Part shown: positions 20,903 through 30,226 of the stretch, piece by piece
Layout of the letters: the number at the start of each line of letters is the position of its first letter
How positions within the stretch are numbered: the stretch's first letter is position 1
NCBI GenBank assembly: GCA_028274465.1
Contig: CM051456.1
Span: 79,718,753 to 79,782,752 of the forward strand
DNA from: Plantago ovata
Taxonomy: Eukaryota > Streptophyta > Magnoliopsida > Lamiales > Plantaginaceae
Direction of reading: 5' to 3'
Length of the DNA stretch: 64,000 bases
Program-made: the position numbers and the translations under genes
Notes under the pieces: generated by a model
The model's database searches: none
The model's input: the letters and a program-made list of their open reading frames with translations, nothing else
Told to the model about the DNA's origin: nothing

Positions 20903-22084
20903 AAGAACTATGGGCATGGGGCTCATATGTGTAGATCGGAGCTTGCGTATGATGATGGCAACTGGGCTCAAGGAGGCGAAGAAGAAGCCTTTGCTATGGA
21001 GTTTGGTACTCAAGAAGCTAGCTACGGACAAGACGGTAGGAATCCTCGAGGTGGATTTTGGAGAAGAGGGTTCCGAAACAATCAAGGATATGCACCAGCT
21101 AGCCAAACTTATGGCCCTAACCAAGACCGTAGTAGGCTTAACTATGGTAATGACCACTGCAAAAACCCCGCTCCGAAAGAGCCACCGAAGTCGAAGTCGG
21201 CTCAACTGATGGAGATCTTGCAAAAGATGGTTGATCGCACCCATAGTTTTCTCAAACATTATGAAGAAGATTCTGAGAAGACTAGGGCAAGGCTTGATAG
21301 GTTGGAAGTGAGCACTAGGCTTGCCCATCAAAAGATGCAAGAGTTGATCGACCGAGGAGCAAGTAGGGAGCAAGGCAAACTGCCTAGCAACACTGGGAAG
21401 TCGATGTCTATTACCTTGGTGGGTGATCTACCTGTCGAAATCACTATCAAGAAGGTTGCTAAGTGCGAGTGTTGCAAGGGGGAAGTACCCCCACAGGCTA
21501 AGGAAGAAGAAAAGGACCTTGGTTCTGACAAGAGTGAAGAGGAGCAAGAGGATCCCGAGCCACTCCCTCAAAGTTTCGATGTTAAGGTCGGGATTGGTGA
21601 GCTTGAAGATGTCCGTGCCACACTAGACACGGGATCCTACTCTAATGTGCTCCCTATGAATGTGTTCGAGAAGAGTAGACTTGAAAAACTATCTGAGCAT
21701 AAGGCTATTGTGCAACTGGCGGATGGATCCTTTGTGAGACCCGAAGGCGTTGTGAAGAATGTATTGGTCAAGATTGGTGAAGCTTCTGTATACACCAATT
21801 TTGTAGTTATGCCGACGTCTACACCTGGGACGGGGGATGTCGTTCTCTTGGGGCGAACGTTCTTGACTAAGCTACGCTCCGTGATGGACATCTACCGAAG
21901 GACTTGCACTATTGAGGTGGATGGCAAGCGACATGTGTTGCGAGCCATATCTGATCCACCTGATACTTCTCACACTGTTAACTACTGTGGTCTTGCTGCC
22001 TATGTTCATTCTTATTCACAGGTTTGTGGCATGAGGAGGAGATCCATGAAGGGGAAGTCTAGTACCCTCAAGAAGAAGAGCTAG
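20903..22084 (+). CDS. Gag C-terminus and retropepsin-like protease (AthN-2), open block
   Basis: Open without interruption after the TGA at 20902, with the first ATG at 20927 (385 residues). It starts with the rest of the zinc knuckle (HGAHMCRSE), then an Arg/Gly/Asn-rich region (GGFWRRGFRNNQGYA), a predicted coiled coil around DSEKTRARLDRLEVSTRLAH, a possible second Cys cluster (CECCKGE, about 21463-21483), an acidic linker, and the protease: DTGSYSNVLPMNVFEKS (about 21625), ADGSFVRPEGVVKNVLVKIG and VVLLGRTFLTKLRS. One catalytic Asp per monomer, as expected. It could be translated only by TGA readthrough or internal initiation, or not at all; upstream frameshifts argue this copy is dead. 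Confidence 0.85.
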   Translation, partial: KNYGHGAHMCRSELAYDDGNWAQGGEEEAFAMEFGTQEASYGQDGRNPRGGFWRRGFRNNQGYAPASQTYGPNQDRSRLNYGNDHCKNPAPKEPPKSKSAQLMEILQKMVDRTHSFLKHYEEDSEKTRARLDRLEVSTRLAHQKMQELIDRGASREQGKLPSNTGKSMSITLVGDLPVEITIKKVAKCECCKGEVPPQAKEEEKDLGSDKSEEEQEDPEPLPQSFDVKVGIGELEDVRATLDTGSYSNVLPMNVFEKSRLEKLSEHKAIVQLADGSFVRPEGVVKNVLVKIGEASVYTNFVVMPTSTPGTGDVVLLGRTFLTKLRSVMDIYRRTCTIEVDGKRHVLRAISDPPDTSHTVNYCGLAAYVHSYSQVCGMRRRSMKGKSSTLKKKS

Positions 22085-22640
22085 GAGCAGACAGGAGTCG
22101 AGTCAAAGACTTTAAACAATGGCGCTATCCGGGAGGCAACCCGAAGTTTTTATCGCTTTCTTTACTGCTTTTTTGCATGCATTCATTCTTGAACAATTTG
22201 CTTTTCATATGTGAATTTGTTCATCTCTGTGTCGTATGTGCGTTTGTTTTTGTTTGAGTGAGCCTTTACGAGTGGTTTTATGAGTAAAATGGTTTTCGAG
22301 GACATAAAAACCGCGTTTTTTCGAAAAGTTCGTCTCCCCGCCTCAGGAGGTGGGGGGCGAATCGCCCCCCATGGGGGGCGAATCGCCCCACGAATCCAGA
22401 GCGCGCCGCGCCCCTGCAGAAAGTAAAAACGGGGTTCTCCCCCATTTTCTCTCATTTTACTTCATCTTCTTCATCTTACTCCAAAAAACTCCCCCATTTT
22501 CAAAATATCTTCAATCCTTCATAACATCTTCATATTTCCATCAAATTGTGTGTTCTTTAGCTTCAATCGAAGCCCGTTACGTGATCTTTCTTTTCATCCG
22601 AACAAATCTCTTCCTAGTTCATTCAATCTTCGGATTTGAG
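22085..22640 (+). promoter_or_regulatory. AthN-2 internal leader with GC palindromes (possible second promoter)
   Basis: Follows the protease stop and the GGGAGGCAACCC motif. It holds a perfect 19-bp palindrome GGGGGGCGAATCGCCCCCC (22352-22370) and a second near copy (about 22373-22390), then a pyrimidine-rich, UTR-like stretch (CTTCTTCATCTTACTCC) up to a GT donor-like site at 22641. The AthN-3 counterpart has TATAAG at about 52065. The layout mirrors the LTR promoter; a promoter for the env-like ORF is a hypothesis. No ORF is supported here. Confidence 0.45.
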
Positions 22641-23167
22641 GTAATCTCACATGAACCCTAATTTTTCAAATTTGGGGGTTTTTTGATTTATGCTTCAATT
22701 AAGCTTGTTTGATGATTTGTGTGATTAGAAACGTTATTCACTATCAATTGCATGTTCAATTAGGCTTGGTTTGTTGATTTGAGATTTTTGATATTAGATG
22801 ACTATATCTTATTATGCAATGTATCTTTTACTTACATTCTGGTTTAAACATGTGTTAGTTGTTATGATAATGATGGATGTAGTGGAAGAATGCATGATTG
22901 ATGAAGTTGAGGATTTATGATGTAGATTTTTGTTACTATGGTATGAGTTGAGCCTTGCGATTCAAGGAATTTGTTGTCTAGCAAGAGCATAATGTGATAT
23001 GTGATTGTAGTAGTTACATTGATATGTTGCATAATGAAGTAGCTAGACTAGACATTGGGTTTTTGAGGAGTTCGATTTTCGTAGATATTGCTCGTTTGTT
23101 CGCTCGTACATTTGCATATGCATAAGTCTGTTTTGTGTCACACGAGGTACTAACCGTTGTTTGTAGG
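22641..23167 (+). other. Intron-like segment upstream of the env-like remnant (AthN-2)
   Basis: Bounded by GAG|GTAATC and a T-rich TTTGTAG|GAACC, 527 bp, A/T-rich with no ORF. In AthN-3 the same borders are at 52283 and 52821 (GAG|GTAACT ... TTTGTAG|GAACC). The ATG comes five bases after the acceptor in both. Spliced expression of the env-like ORF is known for Athila-type elements; splicing here is inferred only from the borders. Confidence 0.5.
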
Positions 23168-23963
23168 AACCATGCCAAGGGAGAGGAGCACTCCCGTATT
23201 ATTACTATGAAGTATTGGAGGGTGATCGATTACAACCATGTCAAGGAGAGTGATCTCGTTAGAGGTGCGTTCCAGCCACGGGCTCCTGCAACAACGTTGC
23301 AGATTATCCAAGAGGAGGAGCTAGAGTACACCCGGAGTAAGGACTCCTATGTCTATTCATGCACCACCGTAGGGACAGAAACAATTATTACGTCAGCAAT
23401 CTATCACAAGGACTGCAAAGTTCGAGTGAATAGGAAGGCACCGGGACGATCTTGCCGCGACGGATTCAATCTTGAGTTGGCAGTGGCCACAAGGTTCCGA
23501 AGCGCTAGCTTGGTTCCAAAACATAATGACATGGGTGCCCAGCCCCTCTTAGGGGTGCCCCTTGACTGCCTCTAAAGCGAGCATCATATAGACATCGGTC
23601 GCATCAACCGTAGAGAATGTGGTCGACATAGGAAAAAATGGAAGACAACCTCCGGATATCCGAGCAGCTTGCTGTAACCTCCTCGAGGTGTAAAACGTTG
23701 GAGAGGGAGGCTCTGATACCACTGCTCTTTCCCCTTCAACAGTTCACAACCTATTGGAGAGATACCGGGGGGAAGATTCCATAACAGTGGCGGCCAATCA
23801 TGAAGATTCTCTTCGACAATGCAACTCTACTGGTGATGATGATGGTGACAGTAGTGACAATGAAGGCCATACGGAAAATGATGATACAGATGGAGGAGTT
23901 GTTCCTATCCGGCCTATAAATGGAACTACCGCACCTACCAGAAGACGTGATGATCACCTGTAA
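23168..23963 (+). pseudogene. Env-like third ORF remnant (AthN-2)
   Basis: Immediately after the acceptor, GAACCATGCCAAGGGAGAGG would start the ORF, but this frame stops within 13 codons. The best-conserved block (about 23170-23575) reads in another frame and shares with AthN-3 peptides such as YHKDCKV, LVPKHNDM and LLGVPLDCL. A TAA closes it at 23573-23575; further downstream an acidic Asp/Gly/Asn-rich tail (DDDGDSSDNEGHTENDD, about 23830-23900) matches the tail of AthN-3. The pattern resembles the plant transposon/env-like proteins of Athila elements. No function can be assigned. Confidence 0.55.
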
Positions 23964-25548
23964 GGCTCCCAGAGCAGTCCCAATAACTCACAAGCAGCAT
24001 ACTCAGCCGACCGAGGCCAAAACATGCAGTAACATCTAGTATCACATCTTATTTCCTCATTTTCTTACTGCTAGGGACTAGCGTTAATGTCATGAGGGGG
24101 GATGGGATTTAGGTGATCTAGTGTTGTTAGTTTGGAGCTTGCCATTGATGGTTTAGAGCTTGGTATTGGTAGGATGAGTATAACACCTTGCATGTTTTAT
24201 CCGTCTGCATTTGCATTTGCACGTTTACTGCTTTCTTAGTTTTTTAGGTTGCATTCACTACATTCATCCTATGATAGTCTTGCATGTTTTATATGGAATT
24301 TATTGCCGAATTTTTGAACTTTTTTATTGGGTAGATTAACTAACTATGCCATTAATCATATGCTTCATCTCTATGAATTTGTTTGAGGTTTTTCTCGCTT
24401 CGCTTGTCACATTTATGTATTGCACTTAGTTAAACTTGGTAGTCTGGAGATCACTTAGTGGTGTTTTCTCTACTGCGGTTCACGAAGGCCTTTATAATAG
24501 GATGATGCATGTTAGGATCTTATGGTTGTTTTCCCGAGTAATTATGTACCTAAGAGGCAACAAGTCTTCACCATGCTTTGAGATAACTAAATGCCTAGGA
24601 AGGAGGTAGTGTGAGGTTGTGTGATCCTTTATTTGCAACCTATTCTTTCGAATAGGTTCGGGGAGGGGGTTACACCATCGTAGACTTGTTTTTCGTTTTT
24701 CAATTCTGTGTTGTGAGTTTATTTTTGTTTCTCGTAAATTTTGTACTCCAACCTATTTTTTCGAATAGGTTTGGGGAAGTCGTTTGTCATTTTTGTTTCT
24801 CTTTTCGTTATACTACTGCTGGCTAAAAAAAATCGAAAAAAAAAGAAAAAGGAAAATTCCAGAAAAAAGAAAAAAACTGGAAAAGAAAAAAAGAAAAAAA
24901 GAAAAAGACCCCAAAAAAGCAAAGAAGGGTCCAAAAAAGAAAGCCAAATAGCAGTTTAGCAAAGTGTTGTGTCTCATTTTCCAATTCTTGTAATGTTCAT
25001 AATCGTCTTGTAATCTTTTCTTTTGTTTTTGAGTGTCATGTGTTCTAGACCACCGTCGTCCTGCCATTCAGGAAGTGGTGAAGAGCTTAAGACTTTGCTT
25101 GAGAGATGGGTAGAATAGGGGAGTGTTATCTTTTATAGGGAACCCTCCTTCGTTTGATGAGAGCCAGTATTGGTTCGACCTCTTTTGAGGAAAAGTCTTA
25201 ACATGGTGAACAGCAGTAAGTCCTCAGTTTCATAGGCACGGGACAACCATTCGTATCTTAACATGTTTCATTACGTCGTCACTGACTAGGTCCAGGTAGA
25301 GAATGTTACGAGAGGCTATCTTGTCTTAACATAAGTGCTGATGTGGTTGTGTTTGAGTCAATCGAGGCATTCTTCAACCTATATTCATGTTTTGATTTGT
25401 ATGGTTTTTGTTCATATTTTTTTTGATAGATTCGGTAGATTAGTTCATTTTATTTGGCATGAGACTCCATTTTGTGTGTTGCATTGTTTTTTGCATTAGA
25501 GTCTAGCTTAGTTGCTTGAGGACAAGCAAAGGTTCGGTTTGGAGAGTT
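23964..25548 (+). other. AthN-2 3' noncoding region with hairpins, A-rich block and PPT
   Basis: No gene. From about 24200 it matches 1715-3063 of AthN-1. The 22-nt hairpin repeats are at 24637-24658 (AACCTATTC-TTTC-GAATAGGTT) and 24750-24771 (one loop-side change). The A/G-rich low-complexity block is at 24826-24945. PPT is GGTTTGGAGAGTT (25536-25548), with one A for G against the other copies. Confidence 0.75.
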
Positions 25549-26790
25549 TGATGAATGTGTATTTTACACTTTCATTCGAGTGTTTTTCACCTATTTTAGC
25601 TATCCTCTATGTTAATTTAGCTATGTTTTAGTGCATTTTATTAGAATAGTGTCACGTTTCCCTTTAGTTTTTATTTTAGAGGTTTTGGTTGAAAAACGAG
25701 GTTTTCCGGGCAAATATATCGAAGTAGACAAGGAATTGGTGTTCCAGAAGCCTATTTGGAGTATCTGAAAGATTCCGGATAGGATTTGAAGTCTAGGGGT
25801 CGAATCTGGAGGTTAGAAGGCCACTAGAAATCAGAAACCGAGTCCGAAAAGGGGAAGAAATCCAAAAACGCGTATCTGGCCGAAAAATACTCCCGGGCGA
25901 ATCGCCCGGGAAGTGGGGCTAATCGCCCCACACCAGGCGAGTCGCCCGTTGTGTGGGGCCCTTCGCCCCACACGATTCGTAGCCTATATATAGTTGCTCA
26001 GTTTTTCCCCGTTTTTCATACTTTTCCAGACCTTTTCTCTCACCTTTCTCTGTAGTTTTAGGTAGGAACTTCCCAGAGCCTGTTCTGGGGGTTCATAGCT
26101 TAGGAGATACTTTTTCTTAGCGGTTTGGAGCTTGTAAGATCGCGATTTTTCGAAGATTGACAACCTTCGGTAACATTGTATCTTACAGTTTTTCTACTTA
26201 TTTTTATATATCTTTCAACATGTTTTCTTCTATGATTTCTGTTGATTGCATGAGAACTATGAGTAGCTAAACTTCTCGTTGGTGATAGTATGTGAATTCT
26301 TAGCGAAGGGTTAATAATTATGCAAATGGCTATATCGCGCATTATACTCTGAGTTATTGCTTTATTTCTTTGATCTATCTAAATCTCTATCTTCGTATTG
26401 TTGATTAATTATTGCACACAATTGGACAATTCATTGGTCTTTGACCTATCTAAATCTATATCTTCGTAGTGTTTGATAATTACAACTGGACAATTCATTG
26501 ATCAAGGATCTCTATGCAAAACCGAGGAATTTATGCATGATTATTAACCTGTTATGCTTTGAAGGACCATACTATCACCAATCTCCATTATCTGTTAAGA
26601 AAAACCTTTGCTAAATCGTCTGCTGTTTTATATTCTAAATTGGATTAGATAAAGCTAGTTATAGTCCTTAGAGATCGACACTCGAGGTTATTCTACTGCT
26701 ACACTATGGTTTTCGTTGTAGTTGTGAATTGCCTTTGGCTAAATAACAAATTTATTTGATACGTTGGACCCGACATCCACCCGTTCATCA
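25549..26790 (+). repeat. 3' LTR of AthN-2
   Basis: TGATGAATG...CGTTCATCA, 1242 bp, nearly identical to 18536-19788 apart from scattered substitutions and absence of one 11-bp unit (about 25871). Palindrome array 25892-25973; TATA box at about 25985-25992. Followed by target duplication GCTAG at 26791-26795. Confidence 0.95.
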
Positions 26791-26795
26791 GCTAG
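26791..26795. repeat. Target-site duplication GCTAG, right copy (AthN-2)
   Basis: Matches 18531-18535. Confidence 0.95.
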
Positions 26796-28406
26796 TAACT
26801 TCCTCTTCTTCATTGATTTTGTGGGGATCAGCCACCACGGGTACAAAAGAACCCTTGAGCATCACAGCTTGTTCAGCTGGAGAGGCACTCTTGAATTTAG
26901 CTTTCATATTCTCTCTGATTAGAGCAATCAGACTGGAGCTCATTAGCCGAGAATACGTCAACTCTTCTGGAAGTATGGAATGTACAAAGGTCTCGAGTCT
27001 CAGTAGAGATAGTCTATTTTTCTCGTTGGACAGATGAAGGTGAAGATCAGAGAAATCCATCCTTCTGTACCTTTGCCAGTTGCTGACAGATTTAGCAACT
27101 TTGTTCAAGTTAGTTCTTTTGAAGTTCGAGTAAAGTTCTTCAGAATTTACTTCCAAATCTTCAGTGATGTGAACCACTTCAGTGGTCTCCTTTTGAGCCT
27201 GAAAAAGAATAAAATTAAGTTCAGGAAGGTTTTGGAAAATAGTTTTAGAGTCTAAAACTGGAACATGATTTACCTGCTGAAGTTCAGCAAGCTCATGTTG
27301 CACACTTTGTTGTGCTGGCACTATTTCCATTGCTTCAGGAGCTTGAGAAGCATCCTTGAATTGTTCATCCTGAAATAATTTTAAGTTAGATACAAGTACT
27401 AAGTTGTCAAACTTAGTTGATTTACCAAAAACTTCATCTACATGCTGAACAGGAGTTGTGGAATCTGGTGCAGAAGTTTCAGCAATCTTCTGACTTGTAT
27501 CTTGAGAAGTCTGTAAGGAAACAATAATATCAACAAAAGATATAGTTTCAGATATTGAAGTGTTTCTTATGTCTGAGTTAACTACCTGCTGAAGAAGGGC
27601 AGGTGGCGACTCAGTCCTTTCAGCAATGACAACATCTTCATTATCTGGGACTTGTTCTTCAGCAGACTTCTTTTCTTGCTCTATTTGAGAAGGCTGTGCC
27701 GATTCAAAAATCTCCCTTGTCTCTGAATTGACAAGTTGAGCAGAGACATCTTGACCTTTGAGTTCACTGCTAGTCATGAATACATCTACTGACTTGTTGG
27801 AGGCGTCATGAATCTCCAAATCCATTTGCTGGCTTAGTTCTGTTAGCACCAGCTGAACTTTGTCAATGGATGCTTTTGGTGAACTGGGTCCAATATTCTC
27901 AGCATCACGAGATGCGTCATCGAATAGTGTCTCTTGTGGTGTTTCAGCAACCTCTGGGACTTGAACCATTGCAGTCTCAGCAACTGGTTCTTCAGCAATT
28001 GCAGATTCAGTAACTACAGCTTCAACAACTTGATGAGTTGCTTGTTCAGCAAGCATCTTTTCAGCAGCATTATCAGCAAGTGTTGCGTTTCTCGGATCAG
28101 CAGCAATATCACTTGCTGGTTCCAGAGTAAAGTCATTTGGATTATCTACAATGTAGATATCTGGGACTGGGGCAGGAATTTCATTTCCACTGCCTTGTGG
28201 TCTTATTACAGCAGATGTATCAACGTTGAGTTGATTGTTGAAGGCTTCTGCAAATACTTCTACATTGCTGAAGGCTTCTGCAAACACTTCAACAACATCT
28301 ACTCGAGGGGCTTGTGTTTCAGCAACTCCTGGAGCATCATCCGAAAGATCATGGACAATTGGAATGGTCTTACGAGCCATTATTTTCTTTCTTGGGTAAA
28401 TCTTTG
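26796..28406 (-). pseudogene. Env-like third ORF, middle part (SirD1)
   Basis: Reads on the reverse strand without a stop from 28406 to the AthN-2 insertion, the longest unbroken part of this ORF family in the window. It is rich in Glu, Ala, Thr, Val and Ser with many repeats of the AE dipeptide encoded by GCTGAA. Recognisable segments: VQLVLTELSQQMDLEIHDAS, KSVDVFMTSSELKGQDV, EAMEIVPAQQSVQHELAELQ, MDFSDLHLHLSNEKNRLSLL and ELTYSRLMSSSLIALIRENM. Mostly disordered with short helical stretches. The N-terminal domain is lost where SirD2 inserted at 28406/28407 (flank CTTTG). Confidence 0.8.
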
Positions 28407-29965
28407 TGTTGGTCCCTTTAAACAACAAGAAAATACTAGAGGGGGGTGGGGTAAATAGTCTTTTCAAACTTTCGTCGTTTAAAAAGTTTCCCAGCAAGGG
28501 CTTATTACTTTTCAGTAATGAGTTTGCTGATACTTAACTTTCTCAGCAAGCACTAGTTACTTTTCAGTAACGAGTTTTACTGATACTTAAAATCAGAGAG
28601 CGGAAGTCTTTGTACAATAAGTGCTTTGTCAGTAAGTGATAGTTTCAGCAAGTGAACAGAGTGATAGTGTACAGATAGATATGCTTGGCCGAAAACTAAA
28701 TGCAGTATGTAAATCACACAAACACTTTTATAGTGGTATCTGAGAGTGGCGTAATCTCTCAACTAATCCACTTTGTCCTTTCCAGGACTGAATCCACTAA
28801 GATAAGTTTGAGGTTCCTTACAACACCTATCTAGAGCGATTCGACAGAAACCAAAGCACACTTGCTTCGTTTCCAACCTAACTAGAGAAAGAAACCTTGT
28901 TCTCCACCAAACTTGGGACTTATAATCAGCAACACTATGCTTGATTAAGTTCCCCCTAAATTTCACGCCTGAAAGGGTGTTTTTCAGTTAGAGAGGTTTG
29001 GGATGAGATAACTTGATTATAACTTATTCAGCTACAACAAGTAATCTAAGAAACAAAACTTTGAATACTTTGCAGTAAACAAGTTTGATTGTTTCTGGTG
29101 TGAAGACTTGTTCTTGTTCGAAAGAAAGAACACTTAATTAATTTCATAGCCGTGTATGTTCTACTTCTTCACAAGTAGCTTTTTCAAGTTTTAAGTCTTG
29201 GAACGGATCAATGGCAGTAAAGAGTATTGAATGGTATGTGAGTTTAAGCACAAGTGAGAGTTTGATCACGTTGTTGACACTCTTTGCCGGATGACCTCTA
29301 TTTATAGTGATTCAAGGGTGTCGTTTGAATTTCGAATTCTAAGGCTTTCTTCCTTAAGATGTCACTATCTTGCTTTTGTACTTTCAGCAGCGTCCTTTGT
29401 TTGTCTTCTAGTCTTCATGTTCTTCGTGTGCTTACTTTGCATTTAATGTTCATTTGAATGAGATTCAAATATAAACGTTGGAGCGCAAATGCAAGTACTT
29501 TCAGCAAGGAGGTAACATATGTATTTCAGCAAGTGGCCAGTCTCAGTTTCAGCAAGCACAACCTACTCAGTCGTTTAGATTTTAACTTATACAAGTTGTT
29601 GCTGAAGTTTCCACTTTCTGAGCAACATGTGCCTTTGTAGATACCATCTTCAAAAATCTTCTTTAGTCTTCAGTCTTCGAATTCTTCACGTTTCTGAACG
29701 GTTCTAATGCTTCAATAGTTTGTTTGTGTAAACAAAGTAAATCATCAGCAAATGCTTCAATAGGTTGTTTTTCTTTTCAGAAAACAAGATACATCATAAG
29801 CGAATAAAACACCTATCTAGCACCTACACTAAGTATTCAGCAAACGTTCTTCTTTTACAATGTCCTTAAAATTCTAAATTCCTATGGACCTTAAGAGTAC
29901 TAGTTACTGGACTTTCCTTAATTTAGCATGGTTAATTGCTCATCAAAATTACAAGTTTCCTAACA
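28407..29965 (-). repeat. 3' LTR of SirD2
   Basis: Plus-strand TGTTGGTCCC...TTTCCTAACA, 1559 bp, the longest LTR of the family here. An extra segment near 29750-29810 (a second ATCAGCAAATGCTTCAATAG-like stretch) accounts for part of the difference. The outer end abuts the SirD1 env-like ORF. Confidence 0.9.
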
Positions 29966-30226
29966 AATTTCCCCCTTTTTGATGTTAGCAATCCATGGCT
30001 AAATTAATTGTTACCCTTTTAGAGGTTTCTGATGTTGAATAAATCAGTTGATTAATGCAAGCATACTTATATAATAAAACAGTAAGCATAAGTAGTTTGC
30101 ATAATCAAAAACCAATAAGAGTCCAAAGCTTTATTGTTGATAGTTTTCTTTCAGTAAGTTTACAAGAAAGTTCAGAGATAACTACACAAATCAGCAAACA
30201 AAACAAACATAGCTTTTACAAGGGAC
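29966..30226 (-). other. SirD2 3' untranslated region with polypurine tract
   Basis: AAAAAGGGGGAAATT on the reverse strand (29966-29980) adjoins the LTR. The rest is noncoding and matches the same region of SirD1 and SirE. Confidence 0.8.

Larger units (their letters stand above)
18536..26790 (+). mobile_element. AthN-2: complete non-autonomous Athila-like element (8255 bp)
   Basis: Both LTRs (18536-19788 and 25549-26790), tRNA-Asp PBS, gag, protease, an env-like remnant behind an intron-like leader, PPT and perfect 5-bp target duplication (GCTAG). The 3.4 kb between protease stop (22084) and PPT contains no RT, RNase H or integrase motif in any frame that I can recognise. The LTRs are very similar, differing by scattered substitutions and one 11-bp tandem-repeat unit, so the insertion is fairly young. 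It must rely on pol proteins supplied in trans, presumably from an AthA-like element with matching LTRs. Confidence 0.92.
14401..28406 (-). mobile_element. SirD1: SIRE/Maximus-like Ty1/copia element, 3' part, split by AthN-2
   Basis: Reverse-strand order from the right: env-like ORF middle (28406-26796), AthN-2 insertion, env-like C-terminus (18530-16149), 3' untranslated region with PPT, and 3' LTR (15887-14401). It is inserted in the Tat-like RNase H gene. At 28406/28407 it is interrupted in the env-like ORF by the 3' LTR of SirD2. Gag, pol and the 5' LTR of SirD1 are not found in the window. Lineage rests on the env-like ORF after pol in the sister copies and the copia PBS of those copies. 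Confidence 0.85.

Noticed and set aside
22085-25548. Hidden reverse transcriptase or integrase in AthN-2
   Set aside because: I looked for YVDD/FVDD, LPRIDD/FPLPF, and zinc-binding HHCC or DDE-like patterns in all frames and saw none; only the env-like remnant has protein character.
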